Assembly: GCA_014281115.1 (NCBI GenBank)
Contig: JACONQ010000003.1
Coordinates: forward strand, 2,232,001 to 2,296,000
Direction: 5' to 3'
Length of the DNA: 64,000 nucleotides
DNA from: Laburnicola sp. R22_1
Lineage: Eukaryota; Ascomycota; Dothideomycetes; Pleosporales; Didymosphaeriaceae
The translations under genes and the position numbers were made by a program. Shown here piece after piece: positions 37,051 to 48,861 of the stretch; position 1 is the first letter of the stretch; each line of letters starts with the position of its first letter. A model generated the notes under the pieces. That model was not told the origin of the DNA. It ran no database searches and saw only the letters and a list, made by a program, of their open reading frames with translations.

Positions 37051-37133
37051 GGAGAGGGCGAGATTCGAACTCGCTAAGGAGTCTAAGTTTTCGCTTATTT
37101 CTAGACTAAAATCCTCGCTTATAGTCCCTCACC
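37051..37133 (-). other. tRNA-like sequence, probable tRNA relic
   Basis: On the minus strand an 83-nt segment (the length of a long-variable-arm tRNA) has a perfect T-arm (GCGAG-TTCGAAT-CTCGC), a seven-base acceptor pairing GGTGAGG/CCTCTCC with one mismatch, a possible D-stem GACTA/TAGTC, and a TTTTT run shortly downstream like a Pol III stop. The anticodon arm does not fold convincingly and base 8 is not T. Either a mutated tRNA-Leu/Ser-like gene or a chance T-arm. Confidence 0.3.
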
Positions 37134-37334
37134 ACAGCGCAGATTCACTATCTAGACTTCTGCTATACTTAGACGACCTTACACCTATACTTACTACGAT
37201 ACTCCCCTCCTAAATAAAAATATTAATAGTTTAGCAAAGTTAGAAAACTAGTTTCTCCTCTTAAAAGTTATTAAAGGGAGAAGATAAAGCTAGTTATAAA
37301 GAAATTAAAGAAAACTTTAATATAGATAAAGAAA

Positions 37335-37518
37335 TATTATTACGACGCGTCCCCTATGGCAGCGTAACCCCCTAGTTGCCCTAGACTAGCCTAGATTAGT
37401 CTTGGCTAGGTTAGAGTTTTCTTCTTAGGCCTTGTAGCCTTTAGACCTACTTTCCTTTTTTTAAGGGATTGCCTTAGTAGTGAATTAATAGATTAAGTAT
37501 TGTATCTATAATTTTATA
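37335..37518 (+). repeat. G2 5' LTR
   Basis: Shares CTATGGCAGCGTAAYCCYCTAG with 44,630-44,651 and then TTGCCCTAGACTAG...TTAATAGATTAAG with 51,154 onward. The outer boundary is uncertain by several bases. Confidence 0.75.
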
Positions 37519-37619
37519 ATACAATCTCTTACTATCTTATATCTTATTATTTTAATATAAGTAACGTTTATTAAAGCTAACGCCTGGCCTTTATAGCCGG
37601 CCTAAGTAGAGCGACAGTA

Positions 37620-38960
37620 ACTAGTAAGGGGCAACCTCACGCTAGCATTAAGGACCCTAGACTAGGCCAAACTAGTATAGATAAAGGACAAATAGTCTTA
37701 AGCGCTAAAGAAGCTTAGATACAACATTAGGAAGAGAAACTTAAGTAAGAAATTAAGATTGCAAAGAAGCGCGAGGCTATTAAAGCCTTATAGAATTAAC
37801 TTAAGATCCTATAGGTTAAAATAGAACCTAATAATAATAAACAAAGAACCTTAACTCTTGCAAGCGACGCCAAAGCCGCGACAAAGAAGGATAAGGGTAA
37901 GGGTAGGCAACTAACGCCTAAAACTATTAAAGAGGATACAAGCGACTCTAATAATAGTAGCAACTTATTAGAGAAGCCTAGTAGCCCTAGAGAGAACTTT
38001 CCTTTGCGTAAGAAGGGTGGACAAAAGAGCAAGCGACTAAGTAAGAATAATAGGAGGAAGCCTCTAAGGACTAGTATCGTGCCTATTGTCCCACTCTAAA
38101 TAATAATAGCTAGCTTAGACCTAACTCTACTAAAACCGCCAGAGCCTTCCTAATTTAAAGGAAGAGGCTAGAAGAAACTAAACGCCTAGGCAAGAGGCTA
38201 CAAAGATTATATTTAATACGCACTAGCCCTTAGTACTAATCTAGCCTAAATAAGGTTTACACACTACTATCTTAAAAATATACAACGTAACTTCTAGAAT
38301 AGGGTAGTTTAGAAGATTTCTAAGCGCAAACGCGAGTGTAAGGTAATATAGAAACTAATAAAGTAGACTATAGTAGACACCCTAGGATTAAGCTAAAAAA
38401 GAGAATAAGAGGCTTATTAGTGCATTAAGAACGCAAAGCAGGGTTATTAGACCCTAACTAAACTCCTAAACTATCTTAAGAATTAGTAGAAAGAGACTAA
38501 CCCTAATTATGCCTTAGATAATTATAATAATTAGCATATTAGCGATTTCTTCTCTGCTCTAGATAGTTAAGTAGTAGAGAGGCTCTAATAGTAACTATAG
38601 CGATAGACTAGTCTTATCTAACTAGAGAAGACAGCTAACTAACACTAGTAGGTTATCTAAGGGCTAAAGCTAGGCAAGCGAAAGCAAAAGGATAATAATA
38701 AGAAGGCCTAAGAGGACAATAGGCGAGGCACAACTAGCCAGAAACAATCTAGATTAAATAATACTAGACTAGGCCAGAGGCGCTATAACCTATAATATAA
38801 GGAATAGGATAAGTATTATAAGGCACAATTACTACTAGACTAGAAAAAGAATAACTATTTTTACTATTATAAGTAAGGGCACTATAAAGATAACTGCCTA
38901 AAGTAAAAGATAGAGATAGAAAAAGACAAGCCCTAGGTTATCTATTCCTTAGACTAACAG
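37620..38960 (+). pseudogene. G2 gag remnant
   Basis: A long charged coding stretch (Lys/Arg/Glu-rich, around 37,690-38,060) followed by a matrix-like region. The CCHC zinc knuckle at about 38,865-38,895 reads YFYYYK-GHYKDNC, with Cys codons turned to Tyr. Many TAGs. Limits approximate. Confidence 0.55.
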
Positions 38961-38989
38961 GCTCTATTATATACACAGAGGGATAAAGA

Positions 38990-41900
38990 TTACTTACTAT
39001 AGCTGCCTAAAAGGCAAGAGGCCCCTATAAGGCTAGAGGGTTCCTAATTACCCTAGAAGGAGTTATCTAAATAGTAGTGGACTCCTTTAAAGTAAGGGCC
39101 CTAGTAGACTATAGCGCGGAGGCTAACTTTATTAGTACTAGGATAGTAAAGAGAGTTATAGTCTAACTAAAAGCAAATATAAACTAGACTTATAAGGCCC
39201 TAAATAGAGTTAAATTAGAGATTTAAGGCCAGACTAAGCTGGCCTATATAATAATAAATAGCTGTGGGCAAACCTATGCTAGATTAGACAAATTTATTAT
39301 AGGGGATATTAAAGGGTTTAATATAGTGCTAGGGATACCCTAGTTAACTAAATAAAACCTACTACTTAACTTTACCACTTATATATTGCAATTTAATAAT
39401 AGTAAGTGTAAATTCTAGAAGGTTGCTATAAAGGGGTCATAATAATTCGCGAATACCGCTAAGAACGCTAATAATAACTGTTTTGTTATATATAGAGTTA
39501 GCCTAGACTAATTTAGTTTAAATAAGACTATTCTACCTAAGGTTTACTAAGGGAGGTTCGAAGAAGCCTTCTTAGAAGCGGACGCCGCCCTACTAGTGGA
39601 CTATAGGCCTTACGAGATGTCTATTAATATTAAGGCAGGCAAGAAGGTACCCTTTAGACTGCTCTATAGCCTATTAGCGCCAAAGGCACGGGTCTTAAAG
39701 GAGTATATTAAGAGGAACCTTAAAAGAGGCTATATACGTCACTTAAAATTAGAAGTAGAAGCACTAATCCTTTTTATAAAGAAGAAGAATAGGGAATTAT
39801 AATTATGTGTAGATTATTATAGACTAAACGTAGTAACTATAAAAAACTATTACCTACTCTCGCTAATCTAAGAGTTACTAGACTAGCTAGGATCTGCTAT
39901 TATATATACTAAATTAGACCTAAGAAACGCCTATTACTATATATAAATTAAGGTAGGCGACGAATAAAAGATAGTATTCTAGACTAGATATGGCTACTAT
40001 AAGTACACAGTAATACTCTTTAGGTTAACTAACACCCCTATGGTCTTTTAGAGCTATATTAATAGTGCGCTATTAGACTTACTTAATATCTATTATATTA
40101 TATACTTAGACAACATTCTTATATATTTCTAGAGTAACAAGAAACACGTTAAATACGTAAAGATAGTGCTAAATTAGCTTATTTAGTATAAGCTATACGC
40201 TAAACTCTCTAAGTGTAAGTTTTACACCTAAGAGGTAGGCTACCTAGAGTTTATAGTAAGTCTAGAGGGCGTATATATAAAAGAGAATAGGGTTAAGAGT
40301 ATATAGAAGTAACTAGAGCCTAAGTTAGTATAGAATATAAGAATTTTCCTAGGCTTTACTAATTACTACTAAAGATTTATTAAAGGGTTTTTAAGGATCG
40401 CAAGCCTTCTACACGTACTTACCTAGCGACTAAAAGGGTTAGCCTATAGTAGTTACTAATAATATAAGAAGAAATTAGTACCTATTACTCTATTAAGTAA
40501 GACTTAGGCTATGTTTAAGCAACTAAAGCAAAGCTTTACTAGTGGGTTCTTACTAGCCTATTTTAATTCTAAATTGCCCTTAAGGGTAGAGACTAACGCC
40601 TCTGGATACGCGATATCTAGCATCTTAAGTTAACTACACCTAGGGCCCTAAAAAAAGGAACAATGGCACCTAGTTGCCTTCTACTTATATAAGATAAGTT
40701 AGGCTAAGCGTAATTATAATACGTATAATAGAGAGCTGCTTATAATAGTAAAAGCCTTTAAACACTAAAGGCACTACTTAGAAGGCATTATAGAGTAGAT
40801 AGAGCTTCTAATAGATTATACTAATCTATAGGGATTTATAACAACTAAAGTCCTAACCTAACACTAGGCCTAATAGACTAAATAGCTCGCCTTATTTAAT
40901 TTTGGGATTAGACACTGCCTAGGGAAGACAAACCTAGTAGACAGATCCTTAAGGAGGCCCGACTACGAGTTAGAAGGAGTGGAAAGACCTAATAGGACAA
41001 ATAGTTCCTAAGAAAGACTGCTTAGAGAGCTTTAAAGTAAGCTAAAGCTTAGGGAAGCTAAAACACCCTAGGAGAGGCTAAAAGAGCCTAGGCTGGCAGC
41101 CACCGCGCGGATTGCGCAACCTGGGGAAAGACCTACTCTAGAGAATACGTAATAAGGGGAATTTAAAAACCCCTTACTTTAAGCTATCTTTAAAGAGATA
41201 ATAAGTAACCTAATAGTAGTTAGGGTAAAAGCGAGTCTCTTATACCCTATAGAGGATTGCCTACTATAGATAAAGTGGTAGAGCCTAATTAAGAGTTATT
41301 TACTCTAGTTTAACAATTACTTATACGTACTAGCTAGTGTTAGAATTAAGATCTTAAGACACTATTATAATAATTCGCTAGCAGATTATTTTAGTTTCGC
41401 GAGGATACTTAATATTGTCTAAAGGGAGTTCTAGTAGCCTAGGGCCTATTAGTTTGTTAAGGATTACGTCCTGACTTATAAGGCCTATATAAGGATTAAG
41501 CCTATTAGACACGCACAGTATGGCCAACTTAATAGCTTACTAATCCTAATAGGTCTCTAGCAAGATATAATAATAGATATAATTATAGACCTTTCTAAAA
41601 GTAGGGTGCGTAACTATAAGTATAATAGTATACTAGTAATTATAGATTGCTTTGGTAAGATGGCCTACTATATAGCTATTTATAAGAATATAACTATAGT
41701 AAAGCTAACTAAGATTTTTTAGTAGGAGGTTATATAGCTCTATGGTCCCCTAAGGTTAATAGTAATAGATAGGAGTAGCCTATTTATATTAGAATACTAG
41801 AGCACCTTTGCGTAGTACTTAGGGTTAAAATAGCTACTTTTAACTACCTTTTACTCGCAGATAGATAGGCAGACTAAGAGGCAGAACTAGACACTAGAGC

Positions 41901-42640
41901 AGTACCTACGAGTCTTCTATAATTACGAGTAGGATAATTAGGCCTTGTTACTATTAGAGGCAGAGTACTCGTACAACAATAGCGTACACAGCTCTATAGG
42001 GAAGTTGCCTTTCTAGGCTATATATAGATATAACCTGCTAACTACTAGTGTGGCTAAAGAATTCTAATTAAGAGGTAACACACCTTAGGCTATTATTAAT
42101 ATAACTAGAATGGCCTAGATAAGGGCTATTATATAAGAAACTATAATAAAAGTGTAGACTTACTAGGTAAAAGTATACAACTCTAAGTATAAACTAGTAG
42201 AGTTTACTATAGAAGATATAGTCTACCTTAATATATAGAACCTAGCCTTATTAAGGCTAAAAAAGAAGCTAAACTATAAGTACTAGGGTCTCTATAAAGT
42301 TCTATACTAAGTAGGAGATTAGGCGTATAAACTAAGCCTGCCTAAGAACTTTTAAATCTACCTAGTATTTTACATGTGCCTATTAGAGCAATTAGCCCTA
42401 AAGGGACTTATATAGTAAGAGTAAAGTCCCCCTAAGATTATAGTACTATAAATAGGTCTAGATATATACCTAGTTAAATAAATTAAGAGTAGAATAAGAA
42501 AGAATAGTAGGTGGCTATATAAAGTAAAGTGGAAAGGGTATAGTAACAAAGAAAACTAATAGTTACTAGTAGAAGACATTTTTAAGATAGTAATAAAGGC
42601 TTTCTTTAAGCGCATAGGCTTCACGGAGGACGCAAACCTA
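38990..42640 (+). pseudogene. G2 pol remnant with C-terminal chromodomain
   Basis: Protease near 39,100: ALVDYSAEANFISTR, where the active-site Gly position is Ser. Reverse transcriptase at 39,600-40,130: short open segment 39,596-39,802, then LCVDYYRLNVVTIK and YLDNILIY (second Asp as Asn). RNase H at about 40,560-40,900. The integrase C-terminal core at 41,850 reads TTFYSQIDRQTKRQNQTLEQYL. A chromodomain near 42,500-42,580 (RWLYKVKWKGYSNKEN) would have directed integration to modified chromatin. Stops and substitutions are RIP-type throughout. Confidence 0.75.
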
Positions 42641-44612
42641 TTAGAGGTAAAGATAGGCCCTAAAAGAGGCCTATAGGCCACGCAGAGGCCGGGATCGCCC
42701 TCCAAAATAAGGAGGGGTAGAGATAACCCTAGAAAGGCCTAGATTGGCCTAGACTAGCCCTAGTAGGTAGATAGGCAAGTAATAGTATGTAATTGCGAAC
42801 TCTAAGAAGTAATAGTGTTGTAAAATAGGCAAAAATACTATTATAAATATATAATATAAAGGATTATAAGAGCAAAGTATAGAAAAGCTTCTTTACTAAG
42901 AACCTAAACTAATTAGCGTCTAAGATTTATAAACTAGGAAGCCAACTATAAATAAGCCTAATTAAGGCTAAACTAGGCCGAAGCTACCTCTCTAGACCTA
43001 TAAACAAGGCTAAACAAGGCCCTTAGCCCTTTCTAAAAGCCAAAGGGAGGCAGCAAACGCTAAAAGGGGGGTATTTCAGACTAGGAAAACGCCAGAAAGG
43101 GCTAAACAGGCCTAGAAAGCCTAAGAATCCTAATCTCAGGTGCGCACCTGCTGCTATAATAACTTAAAATCCCTCTTCGCACGCTCCAAAGCCTTGGAAT
43201 CTAGTCATACTCTCTTAACTAGGAAGTCTAACGCGTTCTTAAGCGTACTTAAGCGAGTCTAATATTAGTTAGCCTAGATTACCCTAGATAGGGCTTAGGA
43301 AGTTTAGATTATCTTAATAGCAAAGAAATTAGCATTGCCTACTATCTTACCTTTACCTCTAGCCCGCTTACGTGGGGTACCTATAAGACTACCCGTATTA
43401 TTATCTACTAAACACTTCTAATTCTTCTTAGCCTTAGCCTTCTCCTTCTTAGTAAGCCTAAGAGGAAGGAAGCTATTAGTAGAAAAGTTAGCCTAGCCAA
43501 AGTGTAGTAAAGTGTTCTTATTGCCAGCGTACTTGCCCTTAGTACAGCTACCCTAAAATTAGCCTTAGAAGGCCTTAATAGGCCTAGATAGGAGAAACTT
43601 ATATTTAAATATTCTGAAAGACCTTTCGCAACTAAATAGAAGCCTTCTTAAGGGGAGGCAAAATAGGCTGGGGGGCCTTAGAACCCTTAGGGACCTTAGG
43701 AATCTCCTTTAACGTCCTCACGTCTAATTCGGCCTTAGTAAGACAAAGGCTACTAGAATCTAGGAGGATAAGCTTTATAGCGGCCTAGAGCTTAGAGATA
43801 AGATGCTAGAGAACCTAAACATATTAGGGGACCCTTAAGAACCCTAGAGAGGCCTAGATATGCCTAGGTTGGCCCTACTTACCTAGAAATAATCCTAACC
43901 AGCGTTAGCGCACTTAACACACTTAAGTATAAGATTGTTCTGGCTAGAGTTAATAACGCCATCTAAGATATAGGTCTTGTGGTTTTGTAGAGCTCTATAG
44001 TCCTTTTAGAAGAACTAGTAAGGATAAACTTTCTTAACTTTGTTATTATAGAGCTTATCTACTAGACTTTAGAGGCAGGTTATATAGGGGTTTATTATAA
44101 TAAGTATATTATTCTAGGCTGTTTTCTCTAACCTCTGCAAAGTACTAGACATCTTAATAAGGGTAAGATAGGGCTAGATAGGCCTAGATCGGGCTTAACT
44201 AGGGCTGAGGCTATTCTAAGAAAATTGAATGGGTTGAAAAAAAGGATTAGTCAATGTTAAAGCGGACTGTCAAGCGTTGTTAGCTCTAGACAAGCCTAGA
44301 TAAGTATAGGGAACCTTTTGCAGGCCTGAGAAAACTCTAAATTAGGAGTGTTTTAGTCTAGAAGGGGCCTAGATTACTCTAGATTACCCTTATTAGAGCC
44401 TACTAGGAGCATCTATCCTGGGGAGTACTTACGCTAAGATAAGTGGCGACGTAAGAAGAGTAAGGAGAAAAGGTAATAGAGTAGTAGGACTGGGGGTAAA
44501 CTTATAAAGGTATGCTAGTCTAAAATAGGCTAGTTAAGCGAGCTTAGCTAGCCTATTTAGGAAAATTTCTCTACCAATCTTAGGGTTAAGGTCCTTTAAA
44601 GAAAGGGAGCTT
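42641..44612. other. G2 3' internal region, function unknown
   Basis: Moderately GC-richer than the rest of G2, with many CCTAG/CTAGG words and no sustained open frame on either strand. It may have held an extra (possibly antisense) reading frame or a long untranslated region between pol and the 3' LTR. Nothing recognisable. Confidence 0.35.
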
Positions 44613-44651
44613 TGTTATAATATATTCTCTATGGCAGCGTAATCCTCTAGT
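44613..44651 (+). repeat. G2 3' LTR, left fragment
   Basis: TATTCTCTATGGCAGCGTAATCC then TCTAGT, matching the start of the 5' LTR; interrupted by G3 directly after CTAGT (44,647-44,651). Confidence 0.75.
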
Positions 44652-44867
44652 TGTGAGGACGGGCTCGGGCTTCTGCATTGTAGAGTGTTGATGGGATAGG
44701 TTGGCTCTATTTCAGCTACACTAGGATAAGGTAGAAAGGTAGATACAAGACGCGCAGGCGTAAAGAGGCGATAGTGGGGCGCTAGTCCTGTAAAGGCTAG
44801 CGCCTCGCGAGGCTGCCTTGTTGTTATGTAACTTGCGGCCAGCTCTCTATGCACCGCAGCCGTTATA
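44652..44867 (-). repeat. G3 3' LTR
   Basis: In plus orientation TGTGAGGACGGGCTCGGG to CGTTATA; the last bases (TTATA) are the RIP-changed form of TCACA at the other LTR. Only a handful of differences separate the two LTRs, nearly all C/T or G/A. Confidence 0.92.
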
Positions 44868-44889
44868 TTACCCCCCTCTAAGAGAGGCT

Positions 44890-46680
44890 CGTCCTTAAGT
44901 CTCGTATAGCTACTTCCTCGTCCGTGTTCTCTGTCCCAGCCCCTTACTTGCTGCCTTGTTGTCCTCGTCCGTCACTTGTACGTACTGCCCGTCCTTATAT
45001 GCTCGCAGCTATGCTTCCAACCGTGCTGGAGGACCAGGTCGCTCTGGGTAGGCTTGGTGATAGTCCCTGACTTTATGGGGCGCCCCTGCGAAGCCTCGGG
45101 CGTTGTACCATGTCGGGTCTAGGTCATGAGCGGTCTAGGAAGCTCTGTACTGCAGACGCCCTTAATAGATGCGGCTGTTAAGTATCTCCTCTACTGGCCA
45201 CTCAGGGTTGCCGTCAACCTCAATTGGTTCCTCCTTAGGTTCAATCTGGCCTAGTAGTAAGTATAAGGCGGCTTTCTGTAGACGGTCTGTGTGGAAGACG
45301 TTATGCATGCGCATGTATGGCGGTAGCTTGAGGCGATAGGAATGACCCCTTATCTCGATGATAGGGTAGGGGCCGTACATCTGCTGGTCGAGCTTTAAGC
45401 TAGGTTGGCCAGTTGTGAAGCCCTTAGGCGTAACGTAGACTTGGTCTCCTATTGTAAAATTGGGCTCATAGCGCTTCTTGTTTGCTTGCCGCGCTTGCCG
45501 CTGCTGCGCCTGAGCAATTCCTCTCTAAGCTATCTCTGTTGCTAGCTTTATAGCGTCATGTTGGGCCTTTGCGTAGTTCTGCGCCTCCTTACGGGACATG
45601 TGCTCGCGGGCAGATAGGGATGTTCTTGTACGTTCCTTCCAATTCTAGTGGTGGACAGGTTGGTGACCAAACTCGATCTTAAATGGTGACAGGCCAGTGG
45701 TCTTGTGCGGCAGAATAGCCTGCGCCCAGTCCATATATGGCAACAGATCTGACTAGTTATCCTGATAGTAGTTGACAAAGGGCTGTAGGCGCTGGTCGAG
45801 GTACTAGTTCACAATCTCTGTGTTGCCGTTAGTTTGGGGGTGGTAGGCTGTTGACAGCTTCTGCTTAACACCTATAAGGCGGCATAGCTTGTTCATAAAT
45901 GCGGAGACGAATTGGGGGCCTTGGTCACAGACGATGGACCTTAGAGGGCCATAGACACGCCAGATGTAGCGGTAGTATATGTTGGCAGCTTGCTTAGTAG
46001 TAGTAGTCTTGTGGCAGGGTAGCGAGAAGCAACACTTGCTTAGGCGGTCTACTACGACGAAGGCACAGTCGTACCCCTTCTTGTTGGCTGGGAAGGACTT
46101 AAAGTCCATTAAGACGTCCTGCCATGCTCGATCAGGTATTGGCAGCGACTTGAGCAGTCCTGGAGTTCGATCGCGAGGGACATGGCTCCATCGGCAAGCC
46201 TTGCAGGCGGCGACGTACGTATCGACGTCTTTCTCCATGCCTGGCCAATAGTAGCGATCCCGCAGTAGCTTTACAGTCTTTCTCTTGCCTGGGTGAGCAG
46301 TAGTCTGTGCTGCATGGACTGTTCGGATCAAGTGCGTGCGGAGGAAGTGAACAGCAGGGACGACTAGTCGGCCTTGGTGCAGGAGTAGTCCTTGCTCGTT
46401 CAGCTGCTAGGTGGCGCTGCTAGCTGACGCTTTCTCTCGCAGAGCTTGTATGCTACTATGGCTTTGGTTAGCCTTAAGGGCTTGGTTAATGACGGCGTGC
46501 GGGTTATTAAGTGGGGGTGAGCTCATGAAGGTGTCTGAGGCTGCGACCTCGATACAGCTCTCTAGGCCTTGTGTAGCAAGCGAGGCTAGATGATTGTTGG
46601 TGGCCTGAATTATACTAATATCGAGCTGCTTGGCTTGTAGGAAGGCTCGCGTTCGAGCGGAGCTACTGTTATAGCCCAGC
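44890..46680 (-). pseudogene. G3 integrase and chromodomain, broken
   Basis: Open segment 45,804-46,331 gives the integrase: an HPGKRKT then RDRYYWPGM and CKACRWSH zinc-finger region; catalytic residues visible as MDFK, VCDQGPQF and NGNTEI (D, D, E all present). The segment 45,162-45,380 (YGPYPIIEIRGHSYRLKLP, then VFHTDRL) precedes the chromodomain PEWPVEEILNSRI...DPTWYNA. Stops between segments are TGG/CAG-derived TAGs. This part is in a different frame from the reverse transcriptase. It would insert element DNA into target chromatin if intact. Confidence 0.8.
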
Positions 46681-48860
46681 GTATTTGCCGTAGAGTGAGC
46701 TCTTGCTTAGTTGAGAAATACTTGAGTGCTTGGTGGTTAGTAAGGGCGCTGAATGGCTGAGGCGTCTGGAGGCTGATGAGCTGAGATTTCCACTCCTTAA
46801 GGCTGTAGATGACTGCCAGCATCTCTTTGTTGTGGATGTTGTAGTTCATCTGTAGTCCGCTCATAGTCTTTGAATAGAAAGCTACTGGTCACTATAGGCT
46901 GTTATTCTGTAGCTGGGAGAGTACGCCAGCTACGACTCTGTCGCTCGCATCTGTCTCTATGCGCGTCTGGCGGTAGGGCGAGTAGTGGGCCAGAACATTG
47001 TCTGACAGTATAAGATCCTTAGCTTGCTGGAAGGCTGCCAGCTTGCGCCCGCCAAAGGCGTGCCATGCGCCCTTCTTAAGCAGCTTAGTGAGCGGCCGGA
47101 TGATGCGCCCATAGTCCTTGAGGAAGGCTCGATAGAAGTTGCAGAACCCTAGGAAGGACTGTAGGCTTTTGACTGACATAGGGACTGGCCAGTCTCGTAC
47201 AGCGGTGACCTTCTTAGGGTCCTTCTGTATACCCTCTGTGCTAATAATAAGACCTAGGAACTTTGTCTTTGTCACGGCGAATTCGCTCTTCTTGATGTCT
47301 GCTTGTAGGCCGGCGTCGTGGAGACGCTTGAGTACCTGAGCGACGTGCTCCTTGTGCTCTAGTGGGTCTTCTGAATATATGAGGATATTGTCCAGATATG
47401 CTGTGCAGAAGTCGTCAAACAGGCCATGCAAGACCTTGTTAATATACCGTTAGAAGGTCGCGGGGCCGTTGCAGAGGCCAAAGGGCAGCACACGGTACTT
47501 GTAGTTGCCGTATCGTGTGCGGAAAGTAGTTAGATCCTCGACCTCCTCGTTAAGGCGGATGCGGTAGAAGGCCTATCGCACATCGAGCTTAGTGAATACC
47601 TTAGCGCGCGCGAGCCTAGTCAGGGTCTCTTGGATTAGCGGGATAGGGTAGGCGTCTTTCTTCGTGATTGCGTTAAGCTTGCGGTAGTTAACGCAGAAGC
47701 GCCACCCCCCTCCAGGCTTCTTAGCGAATAGGACAGGCGAGGCGTACGAGGCGTTACTGTGCGCGATGAAGCCTCGTCGCAGGTGGTCCTCAAGGTACGA
47801 TTTCACGAGCTCTAGCTGCTTAAGAGACATGCTATACAGCGGGCTTGACGTCAACGTATTCTTAGAGGTCAGCTTAATGTTATGGTTAACGCCGTCGCGG
47901 TGCGGTGGCAGCTCGTCTGAGTCCTTTTTTGAGAAGTGGGCTAGGGTCGCGCTAGCGTAACCTAGGAAGGGCAACTTCTCTGCGATCAGTTGGCGGAGCT
48001 CCTCTTCTTAATCAGGTAGGTTTGGCAGAGCGTCCTTGCGATCCTGGATGAGCTGGTTTACTTTGTAGACGCTAATATGGCCTAGCATAGTGTCCTTTTG
48101 TCGTGCGTGCATTATAAAGGCAGCAGCTCTAATTGTATTGATCTTGAGGCCTACCTTGGCGAGGTCTTCGCGCGAGACAGGCTGGGGACGAGGTTGTCGC
48201 TTAGCCGGTTCTGGCGTCTGTCGCGGGTGGAGTTGCTCTTCCATCTTTCCAAGGTTCTCCCGCAGGGTAGCGCGCTAGGTTGAGCGTAGAGGTAGCTTAC
48301 GAGCGCGCTGTACAATAGCTACGTCTATCTGCTTGTCGCGTCGGTCGGCATCGGCTTGGTGCGAGGGGTTGATCTTTGAGGGCACGCCTTGCGTAGGGAT
48401 AACGATATCACGCTTGCAGTCAACCCGTGCGCTATCTGGCCACTAGAGCTTCTTCTGCTTGCAGTTAATCCAGACGTTGGCATCCTCTAGGAGCTTGCGG
48501 CCGACTATAAGGTTGTGGCGACCGGTATTACAAAAGATAAAGTAGGTAGAGAGGCGGTGGTTGTTGATTACTAGGTTAGCTTGGATATACTTGTCTACCT
48601 GACTATTTGGTCGACTGTTGTAGCCTGCCAAGGGTATTGCTTCCATGCGGTGGATTGTGGCCTTGAGTCCTTTCTTAATCGTACGTAGATGCTTGAGGTG
48701 GACTAGGGCGTAGCTGCTGGCTCCAGTGTCGATGAGCGCGTTCAGCTTGATTGCTAGCCCGCCTGTAGAGATGCGGCATGGTAGAATGAACTGACTTTTA
48801 CTAAATAGCTGATCCCGTATGCTAAGGGCTCCTATAGGTTGCTCTAGGGAGGAGACTTCC
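46610..48860 (-). pseudogene. G3 protease, reverse transcriptase and RNase H, broken
   Basis: Protease-like region near 48,440-48,780. The reverse transcriptase opens at 47,974 (SPLYSMSLKQLELVKSYLEDH, then KKPGGGWRFCVNYRKLN) and continues after one TAG with FGLCNGPATF, and in segment 46,892-47,431 with CTAYLDNILIY (second catalytic Asp replaced by Asn) and FLGFCNFYRAFL. RNase H follows (TRIETDASDRVVAG, then NYNIHNKEMLAVIYSLKEW, HQALKYF). All these segments share one frame; just after RQIRWA (about 46,690) the frame changes and the usual RNase H end is missing. Confidence 0.82.
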
Positions 48861-48861
48861 C

